From UBA9926 sp018645765 (GTDB lineage: Bacteria > Pseudomonadota > Gammaproteobacteria > Pseudomonadales > Azotimanducaceae): 64,000 bases of DNA. Location of the stretch: the NCBI GenBank assembly GCA_949372755.1, contig CASIBO010000002.1:186001-250000 (forward strand). Direction: 5' to 3'. A model generated the notes under the pieces. It saw only the letters and a program-made list of their open reading frames with translations, was not told where the DNA came from and searched no databases. This document shows, piece by piece, positions 17,940 through 26,761 of this stretch. The position numbers and the translations under genes were made by a program. The first letter of the stretch is position 1; every line of letters starts with the position of its first letter.

Positions 17940-19227
17940 TATCTGACTGCACATTGCCTGGAATTGACACCTCGATGATGGTTACAAAATCGATTTTTAA
18001 ATCATCGGTCACTCGCTTCACTAAGCCCGCTAAGTTGCAAGCAGAGAAGCTTTTATCTTCTGCATCTGGATTGGCAAACGCATTGACGCAATCGGCACTA
18101 CGACCTGAATCCGCCAATGTTTTGACCTGTTCAGCAAGCCCTACCGAGGCATTTTCGGCATTCGTCCTCGCGGCGATTACTTGATCCCTGAAACGCTGAT
18201 TAACGTCTGGAAAGCCGGCTTGCTCGATAATATCGTCAAAACCGAAGTCAGCCCCGCCTTCGTAGATCAGAAGAAACGTCTCCAAATTGATCGCAATGTT
18301 ATCTAGTGAACGTTCTAGATAGGGCGACTCGACTAACGCCCCACAGGTCACAGTGGAGCAATCGGAATCAAGGCCTAGGGGGACCGTCAACTTCCGAGAT
18401 TTGGTGTTTTTCTCAACATAAAACAAAGCATCACTGAGCGCCTGAAAATTCGTGCCTGTATTGATGTCACGCGTAAATTCGCTCAGGAAATTTCCATCCT
18501 CCGGATCCCACAAGGCAAAAGCACTTGCAGTCGCATCGGCGACGTCCACGGCAACGGTTTGCGCCAAGTTGCAGCGCTGTCGTTTTCGCTCAACTTCGGA
18601 CAGACCATTCCATCCTTGCGTTGCAGGCACCTGTGCGGGACAAGAATGATTCAGGTTTGGATTTGCTAAAAGATACTCGATCGCAGGCAACCCTTTTTGA
18701 TTACTTGCCCGGATATCGATGCTGTAATCGCCCTCGGTATGCGACACAACCGCTTGGTCAAGACTGCAGGTGGCAAGCGGAAAATCAATATAAGGATGAA
18801 TTCTGTGATGAAGGCCGCCTTCATTGGCAACCAAAGGACCCAACAGCAACATTTCGACGACTTGAATGCTGTCAACGAGATCGTTTAAGCGCGCCTTCGT
18901 TTGAAATCGCATTTCAGCTTCCGTCTCCGTGCCGATAGCATTGCAGTAATCGGTAATTGCATTTCCGTCTCCAGAAAAAACCGCAGCGTCGTCTCTTAAA
19001 GCCTTATAGGCCGGTAGAATGATGTTCTCACCAACATTTAACAGAACTTCACGCTTCGGATTGGTATCCGATTCACTCACTACACCGTCACTTGTGGTCG
19101 CGTCCGTGCTTGCGGACGATTCACTCACAGCGGGCCCCACCGGTGAACCCGTCTCAGACACATCCCTAGACTGGTCAACACAACCAGCCAAGGTAACCAA
19201 AATCGATACCATGATTAGACGAAACAT
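17932..19227 (-). CDS. Imelysin-family periplasmic lipoprotein
   Basis: A 431-residue lipoprotein (SILVTLAGC, lipid-anchored Cys) with a low-complexity Ser/Thr/Asp linker and an imelysin domain. The conserved core NQKGLPAIEYLLANPNLN corresponds to the family GxHxxE motif, but with Pro in place of His, as in the imelysin-like subgroup. Imelysins are iron-regulated, two-helical-bundle proteins thought to bind metal or act in metal uptake; peptidase activity is doubtful. Four or more Cys residues in the C-terminal half may form disulphides. It is followed without a gap by the TonB receptor. Confidence 0.85.
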   Translation of the reverse strand: MFRLIMVSILVTLAGCVDQSRDVSETGSPVGPAVSESSASTDATTSDGVVSESDTNPKREVLLNVGENIILPAYKALRDDAAVFSGDGNAITDYCNAIGTETEAEMRFQTKARLNDLVDSIQVVEMLLLGPLVANEGGLHHRIHPYIDFPLATCSLDQAVVSHTEGDYSIDIRASNQKGLPAIEYLLANPNLNHSCPAQVPATQGWNGLSEVERKRQRCNLAQTVAVDVADATASAFALWDPEDGNFLSEFTRDINTGTNFQALSDALFYVEKNTKSRKLTVPLGLDSDCSTVTCGALVESPYLERSLDNIAINLETFLLIYEGGADFGFDDIIEQAGFPDVNQRFRDQVIAARTNAENASVGLAEQVKTLADSGRSADCVNAFANPDAEDKSFSACNLAGLVKRVTDDLKIDFVTIIEVSIPGNVQSDND

Positions 19228-19248
19228 CTTTTTCTAACTCCTCGAAAC

Positions 19249-19281
19249 AAAAAAAATCGGCCTGGGAAAGTCCAAGCCGAT
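19249..19281 (-). terminator. Rho-independent terminator between DUF4856 gene and imelysin
   Basis: On the minus strand ATCGGC (19281-19276) pairs with GCCGAT (19261-19256) and the stem extends inward with one mismatch. It is followed by eight T residues (19256-19249). It sits after the ancestral DUF4856 stop and 22 bases before the imelysin start. It may act as a partial terminator that sets the ratio of the two products. Confidence 0.75.
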
Positions 19282-19305
19282 CGCAAGGCACCGCCCGCTG
19301 TAGCA

Positions 19306-19576
19306 TCACCAGTTTTGAACGTTTTCCTCATCAAACCCATAGGCTGCCTGAAGAAGTCCCCTGGCCGTAAGCAAATCAGCATCGATAGGCTTCAACCCGG
19401 GCTAAATCGGAGCCCACTTTACCCGCTTGACTACCATCGGCAAGAACCGGGCCGTCTCCCAACAAGGTCTAATACGCTTTTCAAGTGACTCAGTGGATTC
19501 ATCACTCACCCTAAAGGGTGACGCCGGGCTGAATTGCAATCCTAAAGCGAACCCTTTCATTTCAGACCAGTGTTTT
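19306..19576 (-). pseudogene. Frameshifted 3' end of the DUF4856 gene
   Basis: Three single-base shifts separate the pieces of one C-terminus. From the A4 run at 19573-19576 (plus strand T4), dropping one base gives HWSEMKGFALGLQF in the next frame. Near 19465 the first frame resumes with LLGDGPVLADGSQAGKVGSD. Near 19388 a third shift opens DADLLTARGLLQAAYGF and ends NVQNW at the stop 19306-19308. Each piece matches what DUF4856 proteins carry at this place, so the original gene ran from 21091 to 19306. Either decay or assembly error is possible. Confidence 0.75.
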
Positions 19577-21091
19577 GCCAAGGTGGTAAAATTGCCTGCC
19601 ATCGGCAAAGCTACCGCTCTCGAAATTACTCATATCGGATCTAACATCGTTAATGTAGTGGACGACTGTCGCCGCCAAGCACTTCTCCCATGTTAAGGAA
19701 GCCGTTGTGATTGCAATTTGAAGCGCCTCGGCACCCGTCTCGGTTAAAACGCCGGTCTCAGCGCCATCTGCTAATACTTTTCTACCCGCAATAAACGCAT
19801 CCATGACTTCTTTGGAAAAATCAGTCGGCGTCGTGTTGCTCGATGTGCCGCGATCCCGCTTGGCACAATTCTGAGAAGCCGCAAAATTGTACTCACTTCT
19901 CAAATCAATTTGGCCATCGCCGTTGGAATCACTATACCCATTGCCATAAGCCTCGCGCCCACCTTTGCCCGCTGCCTCGTCATCGGTGTAGTCGTTGTTG
20001 TCCCTCGCTGCGCCATAGTATCCAAAGGCCTCATCAAAATCGTGCTCAGCGGCAGTATAATTTTTTGAATCGCCTTCTCTGGTTCCAATCAGACTCGCAA
20101 AATCAGTTTGAAAGTAATCATTGGTACCCTGAGAAAATGTCACCGCCCCAATCAGAAACTTCTGCAGGAGCTGTCGGTAGTCACGACCCAATGCATCCAC
20201 CGTCGGCGCCTCAATTAACGTAGCAGGATTATCTACGGTTGCTATCACGACACCCACACCATCGCTAGCGTTAGAGGCAACCCTCGTAATCCATAAATTA
20301 ACCAGATCAATCGGAATGCCGCTGGTGGTGAGCCCATCTTCCCATCCGAAAAAATCATCCCCAATGAGTCTTGATGTCTCGCCACCCCCTAAACCGTTAC
20401 CACCTGCTATTTTTCCATTTAAGTTCTTGCCAGTTGAAACATCGCCAAAGTTCGGACCAGGGATCACGGTCTCGCCACCTTTAACTGTAAAGCCATGCGG
20501 TGTGTCGTCAACGCCATCGCCTGTAATAAAGAACTGAAGCTCAGAATTAATCGCATCCGACTCACCCGCACGCTCAGACAAACCCACCAACGAATCGACC
20601 AGACCGGATATCAACAGCTGGCGAGCTGTCTGTCCGGTATAACTAACGCCTGAAGCTTCGGTATCGTAAACGCCCTTAAAATTATAGGACGTCGGTAGCG
20701 CCGCACAGGCGTCGCCCAATGTATTGCCATCCACATCTGCTTGATCGGCATTAGGCGTATCAACACAGTTATCTGCATTATCACCGACACCGTCACCATC
20801 GGTATCAGCGGACTCATCCGCATCATTAGGAAACGCATCGGCATTGTCACCAACCCCATCACCGTCACTGTCGAGGGTTTCATCGCCATCATTCGGGAAT
20901 GCATCAGCATTATTTCCAATACCGTCACCATCCGAATCAGTCGTCTCACTCGGATTCGTTGGAAATGCATCCTGCAAATCTGAGACGCCGTCACCATCGG
21001 AGTCTTTTGGACCGTCACTTCCGCCACCACAGGCCGTTATAAGCAAGGTCATACCCACCAAAAATACGCTTCTGAATTCAATTGCCGACAA
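19562..21091 (-). CDS. DUF4856 lipoprotein with thrombospondin type-3 repeats (3' truncated by frameshift)
   Basis: A 509-residue reading frame with lipobox LLITAC (Cys21). It has three to four Asp-rich calcium-binding type-3 repeats (residues about 30-112, DSDGDGVGDNADAFPND style), then a DUF4856 domain. Domain landmarks are YNFKGVYDTEASGVSYTGQT, HDFDEAFGYYGAARDNNDY and LTWEKCLAATVVHYIND. DUF4856 proteins are surface lipoproteins that recur next to imelysins and TonB receptors; the precise role is unknown. The reading frame stops early at 19562 because of an indel, and the lost tail is visible in other frames down to 19306. It is the promoter-proximal gene of the iron locus, with two Fur-box-like sites just upstream. 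Confidence 0.8.
   Translation of the reverse strand: MSAIEFRSVFLVGMTLLITACGGGSDGPKDSDGDGVSDLQDAFPTNPSETTDSDGDGIGNNADAFPNDGDETLDSDGDGVGDNADAFPNDADESADTDGDGVGDNADNCVDTPNADQADVDGNTLGDACAALPTSYNFKGVYDTEASGVSYTGQTARQLLISGLVDSLVGLSERAGESDAINSELQFFITGDGVDDTPHGFTVKGGETVIPGPNFGDVSTGKNLNGKIAGGNGLGGGETSRLIGDDFFGWEDGLTTSGIPIDLVNLWITRVASNASDGVGVVIATVDNPATLIEAPTVDALGRDYRQLLQKFLIGAVTFSQGTNDYFQTDFASLIGTREGDSKNYTAAEHDFDEAFGYYGAARDNNDYTDDEAAGKGGREAYGNGYSDSNGDGQIDLRSEYNFAASQNCAKRDRGTSSNTTPTDFSKEVMDAFIAGRKVLADGAETGVLTETGAEALQIAITTASLTWEKCLAATVVHYINDVRSDMSNFESGSFADGRQFYHLGKTLV
20756..21004 (-). repeat. Tandem thrombospondin type-3-like repeats (period about 66 bases)
   Basis: Four in-register copies of a 22-residue unit of the form D-S-D-G-D-G-(V/I)-x-(D/N)-x-A-D-A-F-P are encoded back to back. 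The DNA copies stay alike (for example ACCGTCACC on the plus strand recurs each period), so the array could change length by slippage. Confidence 0.8.
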
Positions 21092-21112
21092 AATAAACCT
21101 CCTTAATCTTAA

Positions 21113-21128
21113 TGCGAATCGATTCTCA
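21113..21128 (-). promoter_or_regulatory. Fur-box-like palindrome 1
   Basis: TGCGAATCGATTCTCA lies within a 20-base near-perfect palindrome (AATG-x-GAATCGATTC-x-CATT), 22-37 bases upstream of the DUF4856 ATG. It resembles the Fur operator, and its place near the start suits repression. It overlaps the likely promoter. Confidence 0.5.
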
Positions 21129-21148
21129 TTTGCGTAAACTAACCTAAA

Positions 21149-21163
21149 TGAGAATCATTCGCA
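21149..21163 (-). promoter_or_regulatory. Fur-box-like palindrome 2
   Basis: TGAGAATCATTCGCA matches 12 of 15 positions of the 7-1-7 Fur consensus TGATAATNATTATCA (counting N as a match). Together with the neighbouring palindrome it forms tandem sites, a usual arrangement for iron-repressed promoters. Confidence 0.6.
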
Positions 21164-21438
21164 ACAAAAAGAACGGGTCTTTGAATGATTGGTTAAAATT
21201 TCAAAATGCGTTACCCGACGACCCAACAAGATTCATTCTATTGGGCCCAGTGGCCTTAAAATGAGGAGGAGGATTGCAATTCGACATGCACAACAGGCGC
21301 CGCGTGCTACGAAGGATGCTCGATGCAGCATCGGGCCTCACACCATCGGCGCCATCCCGCATGATCAACGCAATCTCAATGCCAAACACAATCGAATGTC
21401 TGGCATACTACTGACACGGTAATCAAAAGCTCTGACTT

Positions 21439-22461
21439 ATGGCGCAGCACAGCATTCTCGATCTAGTTCCCATCACCCTGGGCAGTGACGCAGCCTGCGC
21501 ACTTGAGCGCAGCAAACAGCTTGCTATTAAGGCGGAGTCTTGGGGTTATCATCGGTATTGGGTCGCCGAGCATCACAACATGCCCGGCATTGCGAGCTCT
21601 GCCACTGCGGTCGTAATCGGTCATCTTGCCGCGGCTACTGAAACGATTCGGGTGGGCTCCGGCGGCATCATGTTGCCCAACCATGCACCACTGATGGTGG
21701 CGGAACAATTTGGCACACTGGCCACGTTATATCCCAATCGCATTGATCTCGGCATTGGCCGAGCGCCCGGCACCGACGGTCTGACGATGCAGGCCTTGCG
21801 CCGAAACCTTGCCGCAAGCGTTGAAGACTTCCCAAGGGACGTGGTGGAACTTCAGCATTACTTAAAACCCGTTCAGCCCGGACAACGCGTGAGCGCAACG
21901 CCTGGGGCCGGCACCGAAGTTCCGATCTGGATATTGGGTTCGAGCTTATATGGTGCACAACTCGCCGCAATGCTGGGTATGCCCTTTGCCTTTGCCTCAC
22001 ATTTTGCGCCCACTTACCTAATGGCGGCGATCCAAACCTATCGTGAGCAATTTAAGCCCTCAGAAACCTTGAAGGCGCCCTACGTCATGCTGGGCTTTAA
22101 CCTGTGCGCTGCAGAGACCGACGCACAGGCGCACTTTTTACGCTCGTCTTCGCTGCAGTCCTTTGTGAATCTTAGGCGCGGCGCGCCCGGCCCACTGCCA
22201 GAACCCATCGAGGGGTTTGAAACGAGCCTGGCGCCTGCCGAGCAACAGATGGTTGAGGCCATCGGCCAATGCTCTGCGGTTGGCGACCTGGGAACCGTTC
22301 AGGCGCAGATCGGCGCCTTCCTGGCACAAACCGGGGCAGATGAACTGATGTTGGTGTCGTCGATATTCGATCACGAACAGCGCTTGAAAAGCTATGAGCT
22401 CGGCGCAATCGCCATGCAGAACCTCGCGCAGGCCAATGAACCAAAGCGAGCAGCGCGCTAA
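21439..22461 (+). CDS. Luciferase-like (LLM class) flavin-dependent monooxygenase
   Basis: A 340-residue TIM-barrel protein of the bacterial luciferase-like family. The pattern GYHRYWVAEHHNMPGIASSA, then GSGGIMLPNHAPLMVAEQFG and NRIDLGIGRAPGTD, is typical of the FMN-linked YhbW/MsnO8-like group, which uses reduced flavin supplied by a reductase. The substrate is unknown. It stands alone: the iron locus diverges upstream and the symporter gene converges downstream. No strong ribosome site is evident before ATG 21439. Confidence 0.88.
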   Translation: MAQHSILDLVPITLGSDAACALERSKQLAIKAESWGYHRYWVAEHHNMPGIASSATAVVIGHLAAATETIRVGSGGIMLPNHAPLMVAEQFGTLATLYPNRIDLGIGRAPGTDGLTMQALRRNLAASVEDFPRDVVELQHYLKPVQPGQRVSATPGAGTEVPIWILGSSLYGAQLAAMLGMPFAFASHFAPTYLMAAIQTYREQFKPSETLKAPYVMLGFNLCAAETDAQAHFLRSSSLQSFVNLRRGAPGPLPEPIEGFETSLAPAEQQMVEAIGQCSAVGDLGTVQAQIGAFLAQTGADELMLVSSIFDHEQRLKSYELGAIAMQNLAQANEPKRAAR

Positions 22462-22723
22462 CCCAACCCGCACATATTGAAACTCGCTGTCTTTTCGGGT
22501 GATTCGGTCATAGGCGGCGTGATTGTCATTGTTATGTTCATTGCCGTTCTGAGCGCCAAACAAAATCGTCGCAAGACCACAAACTGCGCGAACACGACGC
22601 ACAAGATTAGGGTTATCACAGAGCCGCCCAACCAATCGTCTATGGCTGATTTACCCCACGTAGCCCCAAGACCTAGCAGCAAGCGATCAATACCGCACGC
22701 AGCACAGCGCCAGCAGAACTGTC

Positions 22724-24214
22724 TTAAAACTCCATAGCACGATGAATGTCTTCATCCATGGTATTGATCTTCGGCTGCGTTAAAAAGGAGACGCCAACAA
22801 ACAAAACAATCGAGGTTACAAACGCCAAAAAGCCTGCGCTGATACCGTAGGGCAGTCCAATGGACGCCACATTGAACACCACATTAATCGAAAGGCTCGA
22901 CACAATTGCCACGATCGCGCCTTGGTGCGTAGCACCCTTCCAATTCAGCCCAATCGCCAGAACCGGGAAAATCGCGGCCGCAAACGTCGCCCAGCCAATC
23001 GTGCCTAACAAAGCCACCAAGGTATCGCTCACCAAGGCAATGGTCGCGGCCACAACTGCCAGCAATACGGTTACGATTCGCGCTTTCAACAGCTCGTTTT
23101 TGATCTCGGTCGCACCAAAGGCTTTGGGCATGTCGTGAATCAAGGCTGCGGTGCCAACATTTAAAAAGGCGTCTGCGGTTGACATGATCGCAGCAAACAA
23201 ACCCGCAAAGACAACGCCCGCCAGCAACGGACTGGCAAAAACCGATAAGAAAAAAGGCGCCGCTTGATCCGGCCCGGTTAAGGGCTCTGCCTGACCGTCA
23301 ATCACCAGCGCCCTCATAACCGTGCCAATAGAGATCCAAAGGAGCGCCGCGAACGCATAGCCCACAACCGATACCGGCAAGACAATCCGATTGTCCGCGA
23401 TCTTTCGGTTCATCATCATTTTGGTCACGAGGTGCGGCTGCCCGGCAACGCCAACACCGAAAATAAACGCCCAGCCCAGACACGCAATCACCCCCGCAGT
23501 GCCGAAAGGCATCACCGCTTCGGCATCATCTTGCATAATGACCTGAGTCGCCTCGGTGAAGCCGCCATCGAAGACCTGGGTTGCGGTATAGAGGATTAAA
23601 ACCCCAGCCACCATCATGATCGCGCCCTGAACCACATCGGTATAAACCGATGCGATGATGCCGCCGGTCACACAGTAAAAAATCAAAACTGCCGAGGACA
23701 CCACGACACAACTGATCAGACTGATATCGGCAAACATCACCGTGCCGCCCAACAAGGACTTCATGACGACCGCCATGGCCAAAATCTGTGTTGCGAGGTA
23801 ACCCATCACCCCCAAAACAATCGTTAAGGCCATCAAAAACCGAACGGCCTCACTTTTATAACGCGCCGCCACCACATCCGGCAGGGAAATCGCATCCCGT
23901 AGTTCAGCGATCATCCGAATCCGCTTAGCCACCAAGAAGAACCCTAAGGCATACCCAGTCGTTGAAAGGATGATCATCCAAAATGAACTGACGCCTTGAG
24001 AATAGACCAGCCCAGGGCCGCCGACGAAACCAAACCCGCTTAACGTGCTGGAAAAAATTGCCAGCGCGACCACGAGCGGCCCAAGACTTCTGCCCGCAAT
24101 AAAAAAATCACTGGGCGAATGGGTTCGACGCATCGCCCAAAGGCCAACTGCAACACAAAACACCATGTAGATGACGACTGACGAAAGAATGATTTCTTGC
24201 CGAAAGGCTTCCAT
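22724..24214 (-). CDS. Sodium:solute symporter (SSS family)
   Basis: A 496-residue carrier with about thirteen membrane helices. The start region SPSDFFIAGRSLGPLVVALA and later STLSGFGFVGGPGLVY are typical of SSS transporters (PutP/ActP-like). The motif AAIMSTADAFLNVG resembles the conserved S-T-A-D helix that helps bind Na+. The substrate (organic acid, amino acid or similar) cannot be told. It follows the 179-residue membrane gene by 75 bases, and the two probably form one system, as SSS carriers often pair with a small membrane protein. Confidence 0.9.
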   Translation of the reverse strand: MEAFRQEIILSSVVIYMVFCVAVGLWAMRRTHSPSDFFIAGRSLGPLVVALAIFSSTLSGFGFVGGPGLVYSQGVSSFWMIILSTTGYALGFFLVAKRIRMIAELRDAISLPDVVAARYKSEAVRFLMALTIVLGVMGYLATQILAMAVVMKSLLGGTVMFADISLISCVVVSSAVLIFYCVTGGIIASVYTDVVQGAIMMVAGVLILYTATQVFDGGFTEATQVIMQDDAEAVMPFGTAGVIACLGWAFIFGVGVAGQPHLVTKMMMNRKIADNRIVLPVSVVGYAFAALLWISIGTVMRALVIDGQAEPLTGPDQAAPFFLSVFASPLLAGVVFAGLFAAIMSTADAFLNVGTAALIHDMPKAFGATEIKNELLKARIVTVLLAVVAATIALVSDTLVALLGTIGWATFAAAIFPVLAIGLNWKGATHQGAIVAIVSSLSINVVFNVASIGLPYGISAGFLAFVTSIVLFVGVSFLTQPKINTMDEDIHRAMEF

Positions 24215-24289
24215 GAAAAATCCCTTTTTCTTTTAATCAATGAATCCAGTGCTCGATTCGGCGTTGACTGAATCCGTGGGGCCCAACCG

Positions 24290-24829
24290 CTAGCGAGCGG
24301 GGTATTGCTTAACCAAGGCGCGAAACCGTGTCTCGTCGTCGTCGGACCAGACATAGGCTTTAAACCCAACGACGTAGAGCGCCACCAAGCCAAAGCCTGA
24401 CAACCAGATCGCATAGACTTGCCAAGCCGTTGGATACGGCCAGCCCGCAACCATCTGCGTTTGACCCGTGACCAAGAACCCTTCATAGGCCTGATACATG
24501 ACGGTCCAGGCTGCCGCGAGGAGACCGAAAGACGCCCCTAATTGAACCCAAAACCGGCTCGAACGCCGATCCGGGCGAACCCCCAGGGCAATCATGCAAC
24601 AAATCTGCGCCAGCACTAAAATTTGAAACCAGTAGGCCAAATCCGCAACCGGCAGAAACCGCACCGCACCGTCGCCGCCAACTCGCATGCTGTTAAAGAG
24701 CGGATGGGCAAGGCCACCTACGTTTTCTGCTGCGGGCAATATCGCGATCAGTCCAAGCAACCCGCACTGAAGCAGACCAAAAAGGAGGATAACCAGACAC
24801 AAACGAGATTGGTTCAAGACGTTTCTCAC
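24290..24829 (-). CDS. Small four-helix membrane protein, SSS-linked
   Basis: A 179-residue protein with four clear hydrophobic segments (for example LVILLFGLLQCGLLGLIAIL and ILVLAQICCMIALGV). It has a charged, soluble C-terminus with DDDETRF. I recognise no family; it is not the usual DUF485/DUF997 companion. Adjacent position and same direction suggest it is co-transcribed with, and perhaps assists, the symporter. Confidence 0.65.
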   Translation of the reverse strand: MRNVLNQSRLCLVILLFGLLQCGLLGLIAILPAAENVGGLAHPLFNSMRVGGDGAVRFLPVADLAYWFQILVLAQICCMIALGVRPDRRSSRFWVQLGASFGLLAAAWTVMYQAYEGFLVTGQTQMVAGWPYPTAWQVYAIWLSGFGLVALYVVGFKAYVWSDDDETRFRALVKQYPAR

Positions 24830-25110
24830 GGGCAGTAAGGAACTGCCGATGTTACTGTGTTGACGGGGCTTAGAACAGGGATCCCGGCCAAACGACGGGA
24901 TTCACGTCGCGCCTTCGCTTTTTTTGTCTTGCGCTTTGGCGGCGCGAGTCGCATTTTGAACCCGAGGCTCGAGTCCCGCCAAAAATGTAGGAAAGTCAGG
25001 CTCAGTACCCTGACCAACACCCAGCACGATGCCTGTCGGCCGATCGAACTAGACCGCCTTTAGCCGACTTGATGGGTTAGCATAAGCAGGTCTTTTTTTA
25101 TCAGCCTGCC

Positions 25111-26316
25111 ATGACATCACCCCAACCCAATCAACCCAAAACCCGCTTAGTTCAAGCCGGATGGGTCACCGTGATTCTTGTCGCCCTCAGTGCCGCTGTG
25201 GGCCAAGCGTTTGGTCGCTTTAGTTATGGTGTCTTACTGCCCGCCGTTCGCGACGACTTGGGCATCACCAATACCTTGGCGGGTCTTATTGGCGCAGCGA
25301 ACGTTGGCGCATATCTTTTAGGGACCCTTATGGTGGCCTGGGCCACCAGTCACTACCAACTCATCAAGGTCATGCGCGTGGGTCTCATCTTGGCAACCCT
25401 GGGTTTACTGTTGGCCAGTCTTTCAAGTTCACCCTGGTTGTTGGCAATGGCCTTGTTCGTGTCAGGCATTGGCGGCGCCTTGCTCTGGATCCCCGCGCCC
25501 GTGATTGCAGCCGATGCCCTACCGCCCCATCGACGGCGGATTGCGGTCGGGCTTATGAGCTCGGGCATTGGACTTGGGGTCATGTTTGTCAGCATCCTGA
25601 GCGGCCGTTTACGGTCATCTCAGGGCGACGGCGCCTGGTCTGAGGTTTATCAAATCCAATTTTTCATTGGGCTTGCCCTGCTCGCGCTGGTGATGCTGAT
25701 TGTCCGACATGAACAAACCGCACCATCGGGCGGCGCGGGCATCGGCGGCGTCGGCGCCCTAAGGCGAATGCCGGGGTGGCTGCCCATCATCATTGCCTAC
25801 TCTACGTTTGGATTTATGTATCTGCTGGTTCTTGGGTTCTTGACCACACGGCTCGAAGACGACAGCCTATGGACCACTCAGAATGCTGCCTCGACCTTCA
25901 GCGCGATGGGTTTTGCCATGATTTTTGGCGGCCCAACCTTCGTTACCCTGGCACATAAAATCGGTGTGCGCTTGGCCCTTGCAACCGCCTTTGGCCTTTG
26001 GCCGATCTTCGTCGGCATCGTCATAACGGGTTATCCAACACCCACCTTGATCGCCTGCATCGGGCTTGGCTTTTTGTTCAGCGCACTGCCCACGCTGATC
26101 ACCCTTTATGTCGTTGAGAACACGACCATTAAGGATTACGGGCCCAGTTTTGCAGCGGCCACTTTAGCCTTTGGCATCGCGCAAACAATCTCACCGCCGA
26201 TTGGTGGCTACCTCGCAGATTTAACGGGATCCTTTACCCTGGTATTTATGTTGGCCGCTCTCATGAGCATCATCGGACTGCTCGCAACGTTAAAACTACC
26301 CCGCAACACGCCGTAA
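25111..26316 (+). CDS. MFS transporter
   Basis: A 401-residue major facilitator protein with twelve predicted helices. The first helix (VGQAFGRFSYGVLLPAVRDD) and the loop after helix 2-3 resemble the YbfB/CynX-like branch. It starts at ATG 25111 and shows no linked enzyme gene, so substrate and direction are unknown. A perfect six-base stem CCGTAA/TTACGG overlaps its end (26311-26331) without a T-tract. Confidence 0.85.
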   Translation: MTSPQPNQPKTRLVQAGWVTVILVALSAAVGQAFGRFSYGVLLPAVRDDLGITNTLAGLIGAANVGAYLLGTLMVAWATSHYQLIKVMRVGLILATLGLLLASLSSSPWLLAMALFVSGIGGALLWIPAPVIAADALPPHRRRIAVGLMSSGIGLGVMFVSILSGRLRSSQGDGAWSEVYQIQFFIGLALLALVMLIVRHEQTAPSGGAGIGGVGALRRMPGWLPIIIAYSTFGFMYLLVLGFLTTRLEDDSLWTTQNAASTFSAMGFAMIFGGPTFVTLAHKIGVRLALATAFGLWPIFVGIVITGYPTPTLIACIGLGFLFSALPTLITLYVVENTTIKDYGPSFAAATLAFGIAQTISPPIGGYLADLTGSFTLVFMLAALMSIIGLLATLKLPRNTP

Positions 26317-26761
26317 TCCTGCTACTTACGGCACGACCATCACCGAATCACCGCAAACCGTAGCCCAAAGGCCGCTGACCATGCCAACCTTCTGTGCCAG
26401 AGGGGCCGCGGACCGCAATAAGCCGTGCGAGCAGGCACGGTCTGCTTCCAAGCTTCTTGACGCTGTTTCGTATTTGATGCCGCTCGCGGCTGATCCGCAG
26501 ATTGGTATAAACCTCTTTTTGATCTGAATCCGCTCAGCAGCCGCCTGATCCCTTACGCCGGTTGAGCCGCGTATTTGAACGCGGCCCCGGCACGACACCT
26601 CAGGTCACCCGGCAGCTATGGGTCCTGCCAAAAAAGATCTGGCGGTTTCCACTCGAATTGTGAAAACCACATCGGTCAAAAACCCCGTTTTTTGATGACT
26701 GGATTCTGGCCGGCCTTAAGGTTATGGTGCCCGATCATAAAAATATTTTTGGAGCAATCTG
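26317..26761. other. Intergenic region, no gene recognised
   Basis: 445 bases between the MFS gene and the thiolase. It holds the hairpin at the MFS stop and, at 26752-26757, the GGAG-like ribosome site of the thiolase. Apart from that I see nothing with a convincing coding or regulatory pattern. Confidence 0.4.

Noticed and set aside
22462..22723. Possible small membrane ORFs on either strand between the luciferase-like and symporter genes
   Set aside because: Each has one hydrophobic segment but no ribosome site or recognisable family, and both strands look alike.
24947..24982. GGCTCGAGTCCCGCCA resembling a tRNA T-arm and 3' end
   Set aside because: No acceptor, D or anticodon stem can be found around it.
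24826..25020. Arg/Lys-rich leftward ORF upstream of the small membrane gene
   Set aside because: Basic and low in hydrophobic order, no start signal, and not recognised.
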